A stretch of 64,000 bases of DNA from Datisca glomerata (GCA_003255025.1 QANY01000292.1:1-64000), one strand, 5' to 3'; counted from the stretch's first letter, positions 22,115 through 34,440 are shown. Made by a program: numbers and translations. The notes: a model not told the origin generated them from the letters alone.

Positions 22115-24040
22115 GGTCTTTATGTATTTATATGTTAAATATTGTGTGGGTTTTCTTGCGTTGTTCATATTATATGAGATATGTACGACGAATTGATGGT
22201 TATGTCTTTTGAATGTACGAAAAATAATGGATCGTTAATTGTATGGTGATTATTGGGTTAGGTTTTCATCTTTTAATTTTTCCTTAAATCTTGTGTAAGT
22301 CGTTTTGAGGCATAGGAATTTTGATAATTTATTTTGAATATTATTGTAATTATTATGAACGTGAGAAGACGAAGAACGCACGAGACGAACGGCAAAATTT
22401 ATTGTTCACGGCAGAATTTTACTGTTCACAGCAGAATTTTATTGTTCAATGGGACTGGCGGCGCCAGTGGTCGGCAATGATGGGGTGACGATAAGAGAGT
22501 CCTGTCGTCGGTGGAAACTGTTATCACTTTTAGGAAAGTTTCGTACAAACTCTGATACCAACCAATCCTATCACCATAGAGTTTGATAATAACCCTCAAT
22601 CTATCAATTATCTTTTCAAATTTTGAATTTAATGTAATTTTAAAATTAATTTTTAATTTTTAATTTGATCATATTTAGAAATTAATTTTTAATTTTATGA
22701 AAATTAGAAATTAATAGGTTGATTGAGTTTGACCCAAGTTTAACCAAATCAAATAAAGTGTTTATTTGATTAAGTCAAAGTCAATTATTTTAAAAGGATA
22801 ATTATAGAAATTAATTTTAATTAATAAAAACTATTTTTCTTAATTAAAAATAGAATTTTATTCAAAGTTTGGAGATTACGAAGATGGACATCATGAGAAG
22901 AATGCAATATTTTAGAAATATCTATTCTTGAAGTCCGATTTATAATTTTATTTCATTATTTCAAGGGTGATAATTTAGAAATACCCAATAGTCACTCGGT
23001 CCATTATTATTTTATTTAATTATTAAATAATTATTTTAATTATTATGTTTAATAACATGTCCATGCATTAGTCGATCACATGCCATACAAATCGCACGCA
23101 GTTTTATTTAATCATGCATCTAACCTGTAGAAACATGATTTATTATGATTGTCCTAATATGTTTATATGTATTGTTTTATGAAATCAATTACATGTCAAC
23201 TGTTAACTTTTAATTAGTTAAAACTTGGTAATCACACCACCCTATGTGCTATGGTAACCGTTAGGTTAACCGACTTCAGTAAAAGATTTTTATTAAGTTT
23301 GATGAATACATTTAATCAGTTAATCTAATCTTACATAATTATGACTTAGGGATTTTAGAAGGTTAAGTGAACTTAGACCAATGAGATTGACATAACTGAT
23401 TATTAAATATTCATAGGGTTATTATTTTAACTTGTATATAATTTGGAATTAATTAATTTGTTAAAATGGAAACACATAATCCTAAAATAGTGAGTGGAAG
23501 AAGGTTGACATGTCAATGTAACATACGGTCTCTATTATTAGTACAACACTGTGAGATATAGTGAGAGTCTCGAGATAGATTTGTTTTCATCCTCCTAAGG
23601 AAGGTTTCGAGCTGTACCAATACCAACGTTGGACTTCTTAAGAAGATAGGAGGAAGTGATTTAGTTTAGTTTTGACCTACCCTAAGGCGGCATATTCTAA
23701 ATCAAGTTATGGAATCTGAAATAATGGGTTACACTCACAAAGTCACGATTAAGCTTTCATGTGGATAGTTGTGACTTGACCAAACAAGTGATACCTTATT
23801 TTTAAAAGAGAAAATATGAGATATTTTAAGTTTTCATTAATAAGGATGAGAATGTCTCATACACAGTCTGAGGTTAATCTGACTGGCCCTAAGGTAACAC
23901 ATTAATCATTGGGTTATTTTATCGTGATTAGTAAATGTTAAATTTTGTGTTTATTATGTTGCATTCATGCATCACGTTTACTTTTCGAGATATAGATATT
24001 CATCAATAATATTAAATCTTAAATTTCAGTTATCATTATT
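22115..24040 (+). other. Copia 5' leader, non-coding
   Basis: About 1.9 kb lie between the primer site and gag. It contains three tandem cagaattttattgttca-like units (22394-22458) and an inverted primer-site-like sequence near 22549 (actctgatacca). The remainder is AT-rich. No supported gene is seen. Confidence 0.6.
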
Positions 24041-24527
24041 ATGTATATCATAGGCAACTCTGTTACTACTTTGCTCGCACTTAAGAAATTGAATGGTGAT
24101 AATTCCATAAGATGGAAATCCAACTCGAACATGTTACTAGTTTATGAGCATAATGAATTTATTCTTGTTAAAGAAAGTCCTGATGGACCTGCAGTCAATA
24201 CTTGAACTATTGATATAGGGGCTACCATTGGAGGCGAGGTAAATATTACAGAGAAAAACCCTCTTCCTTCTGTTGTTAGTAATAAGAAAAGGAACAAGAA
24301 GAATGGTAAGGACAAAAGCAAGAATAATCATGTAAAGAATGCCAAAAGGTCAGTCGAAGGAGAGAAGAACAATATTGACAACGAACTCGTAGGAAAATGT
24401 TTCCATTGTGAGGTTGAAGGTCAAAGAAAGAGAAACTGTAATAAGTATCTCTCTGAGCTGAAAAAGAAAGATAAATATGATTTACTTGTTCTTAAAGCTT
24501 GCTTACTGGAATATGATTTGTCATTCT
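24041..24527 (+). pseudogene. Copia gag, shortened and decayed
   Basis: The frame from ATG 24041 reads ALKKLNGDNSIRWKSN then MLLVYEHNEF, a typical Copia gag start, and stops at about 24203. The same frame resumes with basic KKRNKKNGKDKSKNN and a damaged zinc knuckle (CFHCEVEGQRKRNC, histidine missing). Most of the central gag domain is deleted. Confidence 0.8.
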
Positions 24528-25860
24528 GAATACTAGATTCAGGAGTCACTAATCATGTATGTTCTTCTTTGCAGATGCTTGATTCGTCAAGGGATTTGAC
24601 TGATGGCGAGGTCATTTTGAGACTTGGCAGTAGTGCGCTCGTGTCAGCTAAAGCATTAGGGACAATCCGTTTACTTTTTGGATATAATTATTTGGTTTTG
24701 AACAATACTTATTATATTCCTGGATTTTCGAGAAATTTGATTTCTCTTTCTTTTTTGCAAGAATTTTTTTAAGTTTCTTTTATTAATAAAGAGTCTATTA
24801 TTTTAAAGAATGGATTCGATATTTGTCATGCAAAAGTTATAAACGAATTGTATATGCTTAAACTGACTGAACGCACATTAAATAATTGTGAATTATTTAA
24901 AGTACTAAAACTTAAAGGTAACAAACGACATAGAGTTTCTCATGATGATGATAACACATATCTTTGGCATCTTAGGTTGGCATATATTAATTTAGATAGG
25001 TTAAATATGTTAATAAAACAGGGTGCTTTGAGAGAACTAAAAGTTGAAACTCGTCCTGTTTATGAATCCTGTCTAGATGGTAAAATGACCCAGAGATCTT
25101 TCACAGGAAATAGCCAAAAAGCCAAGGAACCACTTGAACTAGTACATAATAATGTCTATGGACCAATGAATGTATAAGCTAAAGGTAGGTGTGAGTATTT
25201 CGTCTCTTTTATTGACGATTACTCAAGATATGGTTATACTTACCTAATGCAAATAGAGTCTGAAAATTTTGAAAGTTTAAAGACTTCAAAGCTGAAGCTG
25301 AAAGCAATTATGTAAATCATTAAAAACCTTTTGATCCGATCGATGTGGTGAATACTTGGATTTAGAATTTAAGGATTATGTGTTGGAGTGTGGAATCATA
25401 TCCCAACTCAAAGCATATGGAACCCCACAACAAAATGGTGTTGCAGAGAGGAGAAATCGAACCTTATTCGATATGGTTAGATCGATGTTAAGCTACTCAA
25501 CATTTTCACTTACATTTTGGGGATATGCACTACACACGACAACTTACATTTTGATTGTAGTCCCTCTAAGTCAGTAAGCAAGACGCCTTTAAAGTTATAG
25601 AATGGCTCCAAACCTAGTTCGGGTCATTTCCGTATATGAAGGTCTCCAACTCACGTTCTTAGATCAAAGACCGGAAAGTTAGACTCGAGGTTTGAGGTAT
25701 GCATATTTGTTGGTTATGCTCCAGAGATTAGAGGTGGGTACTTTTATAGTCACAATGGTCAAAATGTGTTTGTATCGACAAATGCAACCTTCCTTGAGCA
25801 TGATTATATGCAAAACTAACAACCTCGTAGAAAAGTAGTTCTCAAGGAATTAGGGCTGAT
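24528..25860 (+). pseudogene. Copia protease and integrase, decayed
   Basis: A stop replaces the tryptophan before ILDSGVTNHVC, the aspartic protease active site (DSG). Next come a GAG-pre-integrase block (YLWHLRLAYINLDRL) and the integrase core with FVSFIDDYSRYGYTY, a GEYLDLEF region and TPQQNGVAERRNRTL, which keeps the catalytic glutamate. Integrase would join element DNA to the chromosome. Several stops and a frameshift around 25290-25355 break the frame. The zinc-binding His-Cys pairs are incomplete (ESCLDGK). Confidence 0.85.
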
Positions 25861-26940
25861 GAGATCAAACTACCTTCAATTTCTACTGGTAAACAACAAA
25901 CTAGAGAAAACCACAATTCCTACAAAGGAAACCCTGGTGTAACGTCATAGTGAAAGGGTTATGAGACAACCAGTTCGCTACGAACTAGAGGCACATGTCC
26001 TAGTGCCAGACAGTGATAAGGATTATCCATTAACTTATGAAGAAGCAATGGATGATCCTGGAAAATGGAAATGACAAGATGCCATGAACCAAGAAACAAA
26101 ATCTATGTATTCCAATTTCTTCTAGGAACTTGTAGATCCACCTGAAGATGTCAGGCCCATTGGATGTAAATGGATCTTCAAGAAGAAAAAATATGCATAT
26201 GGGAAAGTAGAGACTTTTACACACGATTAGTAGCAAGGGTCTATACACAAAGGGAGTGACTCAATTATGAAGAGACATTCTCTCCTGTGACCATGCTAAA
26301 ATCCATTCGCATCCTTTTGTCCATAGCCGCTAGTTTTGACTATGAGATATGATAAATGGGCGTCAAACCAGCTTTTCTGAATGACTCTCTTGAAGAAAGC
26401 ATCTATATGATGCAATCAGAACTGTTCGTACAAAATGGACAAGATCAGAAAATATGCAAGTTACTTAAATCCATTTATGGATTAAAGAAAGCATCTAGAT
26501 CTTGGAATCTTACCTTTATGAGATTATAAAGTCTTATGTCATGTTGTGTACGAGACCGAACATCTATCATGCAGTGGGAATTGTCAGTCGTTATCAATCG
26601 AATCCAGGTTTGGAACATTGGATTACAGTAGAGCACATTCTCAAGTATCTTAGGAGAACGAGAAACTATATGCTTGTTTATTCAAGTGAAGACCTGAATC
26701 GCACTAGATAAACTTATTAGGGTTCAAATAAGGATAGTCAAAATTCAATGTCTGGGTCATACACCGAGGTGATCTAACTGTTATGAAGATAAGGTTGGAT
26801 CAAAATCCGGCTCTAACTGTTCTAGAGGTAACGTTGGATCAGAACCTAGCTGGCCTATTTATCAAGACACTTCATGTGAAGTCGTTTGAGGGTCATGGTG
26901 AAACATGGGGTTAAAAGATATGCCACATTTGCTTTAGGGA
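25861..26940 (+). pseudogene. Copia reverse transcriptase and RNase H, decayed
   Basis: Pieces in three frames read CKWIFKKK, EETFSPVTMLKSIRILLSIAA, KVCKLLKSIYGLKKASRSWN-like sequence, ARPNIYHAVGIVSRYQSNPG-like sequence with LKYLRRTRNYMLVYSSED, and a tail NLAGLFIKTLHVKSFEGH. These are the order and motifs of Copia reverse transcriptase to RNase H. The YVDD active-site segment is not present in readable form between about 26500 and 26520, where a large deletion joins the RT palm to the later region. Confidence 0.8.
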
Positions 26941-26951
26941 AAGTGAGAGAT

Positions 26952-29038
26952 TATTGAGGTTATGCCCTCAAAGCATGTGTATTTATATTTTGATATGAAA
27001 TTTAATGAGGATTACATTTTTCTTATAATTGTTCTTTTAAATTATTATTGAATAATTTATATAACTATCGAAAAATTTCATATTCATTAATGAGACTATG
27101 ATCTTGTATTAGTACGAGAGGATTAATATCATAGATAATCAATAAAATTGTCAGCGATATATTAAAGTATGAAATCTCTAATGAATGGTTGCTAGTACGG
27201 TTCACAAAGCATTATGAATTCATGTAATCTAGATCCGGATCATTAAAATGGATAGATATTTTAGTGAAGGTACTTTATATAATGAGATTATATATGAGTG
27301 GATCAATGTGAATTAATATTTTTATCAACATGCTATTTATCATACAGATTTAATACACATCAATTCGATGATCATATGTAGATCAGTCCAAATCTTGAGT
27401 AGTAATGAACTCATATGCATGTCTACTGGATCTTTTGATTCACTCGTTAAAGTTTATTTGGAAAACAGGCTAGTGACTTATGTTTTGGAGATTCAATGAC
27501 ATGGATGGTTGGAAACATGATCTTACAAGTTTTGAAATCCATGTTTTCCAAGAGGTAATTAGAAGGTAAAATTATAAATTAGTCATTCGCTAGTGGATTA
27601 ATGGTACTTAATGATCAAGAGGTAATTAGAAGGTAAAATTATAATTTTGACCAGTTCTAATTTACGAACCAATAATTGGAGGACATAACTACGTGAAATA
27701 ATTATATCAGTGGACTACATGAGAGTACTCTATAAATACAACCAATAATCTCTAAGAGTGCAATTCCATATTTATAGTGGAGTAATAATGGAATTAATAA
27801 ATAAGATAATTTAATTAATAATCTGGTTTATTAGAGCTTAAGATTATAGGTCTATGGTTTTCAAGTCACCTCTATAATACACACTCTAAAGTGTGAATAT
27901 TTCAGGACATGAGAAAAGGACTTACATGCAAAGAAAATTTTATTCTGGGGCAAGTACATAATTATGAGATAATTATGTGTGATTAATTAATTAAGAATTA
28001 ACTATTTGAATTATATATGTTAATATAATTTTCGAAATTAATATATAAATAATTATCGATTTTTTTAATTATCGATAAGTAAGATAAAATATCTAATTTA
28101 TGAAATTAGATGATTAAATTATTATTAGATAATAATTTAGATCAACTAAATATGTTATTTATGAAATAACAGATAATGTAGTTGATACGGACAATCAGAT
28201 ATGTTAATTTGAATTAATTAATATTTAGATATTGAATTTGATTAAAATAAATATTTAATACGCAGAATTGTCACGTGTCAATCACTGATTGGGTATCAAA
28301 AATTGACATGGGCTACTATAGTACCACATGGCACTACAGTGTTGCACACCCACTACTGTAATGCCACGTGGCACTGCAGTTATAATTAAATATTATTTCA
28401 ATTACCTAAAATATCAGATATGCCATTATCAAGAAAATACATAGATATTATTTTGATGGCCTAAGATATTCAATCAATCAGTTGAATCAAAGAATCAATT
28501 CATCAATCAAGCGTTGAGAGAAGAACATAATTCTATGTTTAAGAGTTAATCAAATTCTCTAAAAGAATCATCATCACATTCTTTTAAAGAATCGTCTCAT
28601 AAAAAGTCATTCTCAGTAAAATCTCTAGATGTCATGTGTTGAGTACATCTAGAGACAAACAAGTGTCTTCGTTATATTCTACGTGTCCACACATGTCCTA
28701 GTGCGTTGGGGATTGATTTGAAAGATCTTCGTGTGGATCTCAGAGTCTGCTGATCATTGGAACGATTTTTTGAGAACGAAGAATCGATTGATTTCGTGAG
28801 GATGCTTGATTTAGACTACAAGAGTTATATGATTTCTAACCTTGTATTTGTAGATTTAATACATAAATATATAATTGATCCTGACTGATTAAAGAGCATT
28901 TTCAATAAAAGGTTTTTTTATTATCGAAGCGTTGCGCGATTTTGTTTTATTAAAACATTTGATTTTTATTGAAAATTTAATTTTTAAATTGGCCACGCGT
29001 CACACGCTTCCACTGCTCACGCACCGCGACAACCAACA
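26952..29038 (+). mobile_element. 3' LTR of the Copia element
   Basis: A purine tract (agggaaagtgagaga, 26936-26950) leads into TATTGAGGTTATGCCC, the usual Copia junction with TGTTGAGG mutated to TATTGAGG. The LTR ends caaccaaca at 29038, aligned base by base with the 5' LTR end. It contains a direct duplication of aagaggtaattagaaggtaaaatt (27550s and 27620s). Confidence 0.85.
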
Positions 29039-30819
29039 TTACCAAATGCGAAGGCACGAGTCCATAATAGTTCACACTACCAAGGCTCGTAGGCATGAGC
29101 CTGAAGTAGGTTGTATGATTAAAGAGCGAAGACACGAGACAGAAGACTATTGCACTAACAAAGCCCGAATGTGGGTACACTATGATGTCTGAAGTGAGGC
29201 ATATTGAGCACAAAGGCGAGCATGTGTTGTAAAATCCATGGATTATGTATTCTAAGTCACGATACGTATGTTTATACATGAAATGCCTATCATGAAACTT
29301 ATAATTATTTGTCTATTTGCATACTTGTACAAATGGGAAGGGCCACATGAGACCGCCTCCATAGCTGATAGTGGACATTATTGATGGGTTGGCCCTCAAA
29401 CACACAAAGTATCACTAACGACAATCAACTTCAAGTGCTTAAAGAAATGTTATTTTTAGCATTGTAATGTTTACTTCAGCTTTTGATATGATCAAAATAT
29501 CCTACAAACTTATGACGGGTTCGTTATCCTGAATGCATCTAAAACATTTCAATAAAGATATTTACTAGAGTGCATATAAGATGTTTTAGTAAAGTTTATT
29601 CCTAGAGCGCACTTAAGACGTTCTAGCAAAGGTTGTTCATGCAGAACATTTAAGATGTTTCAGCAAATTTTTTTCTTGGAGCGCATCTAAGACGTTTCAG
29701 TAAATTTTGTCCCTATAACACACTGAAGACGTTTCGGTGAATCTTGTTCTTGGAATTCCTTTAAGATGTTTTAGCAAAATTTGTTCCTGAAATGCAACAA
29801 AGACATTTCAGTGAAGGTAGCTAGGTAGAACTTAGCCGCTGTTATGAATTCCTTCAAAGCGGGACTTGACATAACATGTTTGAAATACACAAATTATTTA
29901 AACTTTTTGTGTTTCTTGTTACCATAGAATATGGCTGTTGTCGTATAGATTAAATCTAACTTAGAGATTTATTCGCGTGCAAGGGTGACATAATGTGCGA
30001 AGCAAGATGCATGATATTGAAGCATAATGAAAATCTGAAGTTAGAATGGGTATAAAACTCTTTAAGCGTGATCATTACAAATAGTTTAAATCCACATATA
30101 TGTATGTGCCTCCTTAGGCAACTTGATTATATTTTAGTGTATATATGCGCCTTCTTAGGAAGTATCATGTAGGTTCCTACGAACATGCACTTTTAATGGC
30201 TTAATCATTTGAGGATGACACTTCAGCATGTGTATCTGTCGCCGAGCCATTTCTGAGTTCTTCCAAATCATTAATATCAAAAAGTGATTGTACGTTTATT
30301 CATGACTCTAATGAATTATCTCTAATAATGATTATGAACACATCATCGGGTTCTATATGTCAGATACGAACATAATATAGCTAGAAAATGTTGCTTGACT
30401 CTATTCACTTGTCATGATACTTTAGTATTTGAACACACATTATGAACATGCATATGGTTCATATATTATCATGTATACCTTTTGGTGCTAACATTGAACT
30501 TGAGACTATGCATTGCTAGTGTAAACATATTTTTCAGGCAGTCGTTCTTCTGTGAATGTCGCCATAATCAGACTCTTTATTGAGAGAGACCCGCCTAGCC
30601 AACTATTTTTTGCATCTCTTACTGGAGGCTAAATGAAGGCAATTGATACATCATCACATCTAGCTAAGGGCATCAGCAAATATGACCTTACATGACTGAT
30701 TCAATGAAGAAATGTATGCCATCACAATTGAACATGTGGCTCATCATGTAAGACCACGACACATACATAGACTATGTACAAGTTCAACTGCTATGCATTT
30801 GGACTTGTACATGGGCTAA
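29039..30819 (+). other. 3' internal region of the Gypsy element
   Basis: The AAGGCGCGAG minisatellite resumes (29044-29225), followed by non-coding sequence, a 42-bp tandem array (29525-29819), and a block colinear with 1-353. It ends with ttggacttgtacatgggctaa before the 3' LTR, a poor polypurine tract. There is no pol sequence. Confidence 0.75.
29525..29819 (+). repeat. Tandem repeat, about 42-bp units, seven copies
   Basis: Units share gcatctaagacgtttcagtaaa and ttgttcctggag. Variation is mostly single substitutions, so the register is clear. Confidence 0.85.
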
Positions 30820-32040
30820 TGTAAATAGTGAATCATCTTATCATGAATGACATGTTCTGATATACACGTGGCACTCAAAGACAAGCCTAGATGGTGCCTA
30901 CATAGCACGATAAAACCGAAGTAGGATAAATAGTAAATTAGTTTGTAAAGGACGTTACCTAAGTATAAAGGTGGCATACCCAATGACCACACTCGTAAGG
31001 GTCGCACCTGGACCTATAAAGTTGGCGAGCTCATTTTGAGATTATACGTTAGGTGTTGTGTCTCGCCTACGAGTTGAAAGGCAAAGGCTCGAAGGCTCCT
31101 CCTTTCCTAGGAACAAACTTGGGGCTGTGTTCTAGTTGGAGTAGGACAAGGTTAAGCTTTACCAAGATAGGAAAATCTCCTTGAAAGGTATGACCTCCTT
31201 AGACACATTGGATGTGCCCCATTCTGATAAAAAAAAGGGTCTAAAAGTGTAGTGCGTCTCTGTCAAGGAACACCCCATTCGTGCTGCCTTTGGGATGTCT
31301 GAAGGTGAGCAAGGTAGTACACCCGTTGCTTAGGGAAGCTGGGCGGGGGTGGGTCGTATAGACCCACCGTTGGGCAGGTCTAGTGACGGGAGACCTCATA
31401 CACGCCGTAGGGGAGCCTTGAGGGGGAACCCCGAGGGGGAGCCCGGGGGAACCTTGAAATGGAGCCCCTGATGGGGAGCCTGAGGGGTGGAACCCTAATG
31501 GGGAGCCTGGGAGGAACCTCGAGGGGGGGGGGGACCCTAAGGGGGAGCTCGGGGGGATCCTAGGGGGAACCTCGAGGGGAACTCCGGGGGGAGGCCTGGG
31601 AGGAGGCCCATGCGGGTGTGGTGGTTGGCTCGTTCAGTAGTCTGAGGGCCACATGTTACGAATGAGGTTACGTGTTATGAATGTTACATCATTTTAAGAG
31701 TGTGGCCACATTTTAAGTGTGGTCTAAGGCGTGGTTATGTGATTTATAAGTTATTGCAAAGGATGAATTTGTCATTTTCACTTGACCCCATCTATGTAAG
31801 GGGGTCCTTGGTGTCATTATGGGGAGGATCAATCCCACGCTTTCTGAGGAAAAAATACTACAGAATATCCCTCCCTTGGAGTTCTCACTAACCTTAGAAT
31901 AGTAAAGTCATCGTCACCTTCCAGCGGTCATCTTAGAGTGTTTACCCTTCACCCTTCCAGTCACACGTATCCCACATTTCTCAGCTTACTTATCATAGAC
32001 TAAGTCACTCCAATAGTACATCACCTAAAAACCCCTAAAA
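30820..32040 (+). mobile_element. 3' LTR of the Gypsy element
   Basis: It starts TGTAAATAGTGAATCATC and ends aaaacccctaaaa, immediately followed by the target duplication AGAGG. It includes about 330 bp (31075-31405) lacking in the 5' LTR and a GC-rich minisatellite (31405-31600) with a poly-G run near 31520. Confidence 0.9.
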
Positions 32041-32127
32041 AGAGGAATATTTGAAACTAAAAGAATAAGAAGGGAAAGTTAGAAGGGTAGTAAAGTAAGT
32101 ACAATGCCGAAAGTGGAAACTATCAGG

Positions 32128-32349
32128 TTATGTGGGAAATAAGACCATGGTTTGTGGCCGTCCACATCTTCGAAAGTGACTGGGATTTCAAAAGCTATAC
32201 CTTTATTGTCAATGCATATACAAATACTTAAATTTGATACTCACATTCATATTTATCACATCTAAACATGGGTGAATAGCCCACTATTTTTGTAAATTCA
32301 TCATGTAAGACTTCTCGTCCATAAGGTTGATCAGAAGCAATCACAACAC
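32128..32349 (-). pseudogene. RNase T2 copy B, exon 3
   Basis: After an acceptor-like attag the frame reads SDQPYGREVLHDEFTKIVG then SPMFRCDKYE, colinear with copy C exon 3. It then shows a stop where copy C reads LLNVCICI, and frame slips. A frame ending MVLFPT then stop corresponds to the typical S-RNase C-terminus (ILFP). This suggests the true ancestral stop lay at 32128. The exon lies 88 bp from the Gypsy insertion. Confidence 0.75.
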
Positions 32350-32430
32350 CTAATAAGTGTTTATTGAAGAAAATAATCTATCCAAATGTAAAATTTATCA
32401 CTAATTATGAGATTCATGTTAAGTTTATAC

Positions 32431-32628
32431 TTGATCGTAACACATCATAATCGATATTATTATATCATTTTGCATATTTTACTCCTAAATAAAAGTAGTT
32501 GGGCTCATGCCAGTGGATGCCCCATATGGACACCACTCCAATTGCAAGAATTGTTTATAATTCATCTAGCTATGTCTAAGGTTTGGTCAAACTAATGCTA
32601 GGCTACTCGAAAAAATCTATTTTTTAAC
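32431..32628 (-). pseudogene. RNase T2 copy B, exon 2
   Basis: The acceptor tgtag is intact, but the fourth codon (W in copy C) is TAG and there are several further stops and small indels. It aligns with copy C through the LALVWP and MSP blocks. The segment corresponding to the second catalytic motif of T2 RNases (EW.KHGTC) is shifted by an indel and does not read as KHG. A donor gt remains at 32430-32429. Confidence 0.75.
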
Positions 32629-32785
32629 CTACAAATTTAAGTCAATTTAAAAATTATAAATTCACAAGTTTCCATATCCAAGAGAAATTCTGGCTTTGGG
32701 ACCCGAGATTCAAACATGGTAACTTCTTTTAGTAAATTAAGGAGCCAAGTTTTAGTCTTATGCCTTATCTCTGCTGATTGAAGGG

Positions 32786-32863
32786 AAAAAATACTAGGAG
32801 ACGATCAGGCAAGCATATGAGTAGACAAGTATGGCCACAAATCATGAACTTTGAATTCATGTG
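32786..32863 (-). pseudogene. RNase T2 copy B, exon 1, 3' part
   Basis: The frame reads HEFKVHDLWPYLSTHMLA and then a stop, the region of the first catalytic histidine (HGLWP, here HDLWP). The donor is changed from gag-gt to gag-at. It is separated from the 5' half of the same exon (37184-37340) by the LTR element at 32864-37178, with ATGTG duplicated on both sides. Confidence 0.8.
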
Positions 32864-33490
32864 TGAACATGAAAAAAACCACCTAAGACACATGTGCAGA
32901 AAGAAAGCTGAAGCGGGAGACCTCGTCAGAATGGTAAAGAATACTGAAATGGGAGACCTCGTCAGAATGGTAAAGAATACTGAAGTGGGAGACCTCGTCA
33001 GAATGAGAAAATTTTTTGAAGCGGGGAATCTTCACTTCCGGAACGGAGGACTATCACTTCTGAACCGGGAGGACAATCGCTTCTAGAACGGGGGGACAAT
33101 CACTTCTAGAACGGTTGACTATCACTTCTAGAACGGGTGACTATCGCTTATGGAATGGGGGGGACTATCACTTCCAGAATGGGGGACCATCACTCCCAGA
33201 ACGGGAAAGAACGACATAATGGGAGATCATCGCTTCTAGAATGGAAACCGACATCTCGAGAACGGGGAATCATTGCCTCCTGGACAGGATAAAACATCAA
33301 AACAAAAAAGAAGGTTCAAACTGACAGTCAAGTGGTTATGATTGATTGGCCCAAACCATGAAAAACCACCAAGTGGCTATGACTGATTGAGTTGCTTTAG
33401 ACAAAACAGCTTAAAGGAATGAACAAAGTAAAGGAGCCCACGCCTGAAATCAATACCATTAGCCGAAAGCATAGGAGATGTGATCATCCC

Positions 33491-33545
<55 letters not shown>

Positions 33546-33821
33546 GTAAGGCCTATAAGTACATGCTCATGTAAAACGAACAAGGAGGTGAGGAAGAGAC
33601 CTAAGCAAACCTCGACTAAAGGCACTGGCATTCCTCTCTTCTCTTATCAACAACTGTATAAATCTTTGACACAAGTAAATGTCAACAATTATCTCATGAT
33701 TTTTCTTCCTTTAAGGGTTTTTCATGTAAATGATGTTGTATTTATTCTCTCTTTCTCTCTTCAAATTATGACATTTATTATTTTGTCGTAGAGGGTTTTT
33801 CATACAAAAAAATCATTTACA
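32864..33821 (+). mobile_element. 5' LTR of the second non-coding LTR element
   Basis: It runs from TGAACATGAAAA to catttaca. It holds a 36-bp tandem repeat (gggagacctcgtcagaatgg, three units, 32910-33018), a 22-24-bp repeat with cacttctagaacgggggac (33030-33245) and a TTA microsatellite. The last 150 bp resemble the LTR ends at 6290 and 14104. Confidence 0.7.
33491..33545 (+). repeat. (TTA)n microsatellite
   Basis: This is an uninterrupted run of about 18 TTA units. It produces artificial poly-isoleucine frames on both strands. Confidence 0.98.
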
Positions 33822-33841
33822 TTTTGGTGCTTTCATTGAGA
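33822..33841 (+). other. Primer-binding-site-like motif of the second non-coding element
   Basis: TTTTGGTGCTTTCATTGAGA follows the LTR end and matches the motif at 6291 with few changes. Confidence 0.6.
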
Positions 33842-34139
33842 GTGAGAGAAACACTCGAGAAATCCCTCCCAAAATGTCAAACATCAAATCAAACGCCCCA
33901 TCAACAACGAAAGTGAGAACAGAAATGGCAACAGGTTGGAAGCAGAGATGAAAATGATAAAAAGTACAAAACTAGAAACGGAATAGAAAACGGTAAACTC
34001 ATTCCTTGCGTATTCGATTGACTTATTTCTTTTACATCATTATCAACGTCTAAGAAAAAAAAAGAAAAAAAGGAAGGAGATTAGAAAAGAAATCCATTCG
34101 AAGGAAGGATGAGTTAAAAAAATTAGAGCAGATAAGAAA

Positions 34140-34440
34140 AGAAGAGCACAGAAAGTTCAGAAGTGCTCAGAAAGCTCAGATCAGAAAAGCTCATAAAATC
34201 TCATAAAGCTCAGACTAGAAAAGCTCGTAAAGCTCAGACCAGAAAAGCTCGTAACGCTCATAGCAGAAGAGCTCATAAAGCTCATAAAATAAAAAAAAGG
34301 CTTCAGAAAAGTTGAAGTCAGAGCTTCAGAAAAGTTGAAGTCAGAGCTTCAGAAAAGTTGAAGTCAGAGCTTCAGCAAAGTCGAAGTCAGAGCTTCTGAA
34401 CGAAAAAGTTGAAGTTCAGATCAAAGAAGCTTTAGCTCTT
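34140..34440 (+). repeat. Minisatellites AGCTCA and CTTCAGAAAAGTTGAAGTCAGAG
   Basis: The first half repeats gctcataaagctcagaccag. The second repeats a 23-bp unit (cttcagaaaagttgaagtca) four times with almost no variation. The same two arrays, in the same order, occur at 6745-7450. Confidence 0.85.

Larger units (their letters stand above)
20589..29038 (+). mobile_element. Copia retrotransposon nested in the Gypsy element
   Basis: The element has a truncated 5' LTR (20589-22100), a methionine-tRNA primer site, a long leader, decayed gag-pol in Copia order (gag, protease, integrase, reverse transcriptase, RNase H) and a full 3' LTR (26952-29038). It is defective through many stops and frameshifts and a shortened gag. 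No target duplication is visible because the left LTR end is missing. Confidence 0.9.
17832..32040 (+). mobile_element. Gypsy (Tat-like) retrotransposon, gag-only, with nested Copia
   Basis: The LTRs are 17832-18690 and 30820-32040. The 5-bp target duplication AGAGG is exact (17827-17831 and 32041-32045). A primer site follows the 5' LTR, then a decayed gag (18742-19926). There is no protease, reverse transcriptase or integrase, so the element was already internally deleted or non-autonomous. A Copia element of 8.4 kb sits inside a minisatellite of its 3' part. Removing all inserted DNA rejoins RNase copy B 3' sequence with its exon 3. Confidence 0.9.

Noticed and set aside
33377..33791. Poly-isoleucine open frames
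   Set aside because: They are caused by the TTA microsatellite.
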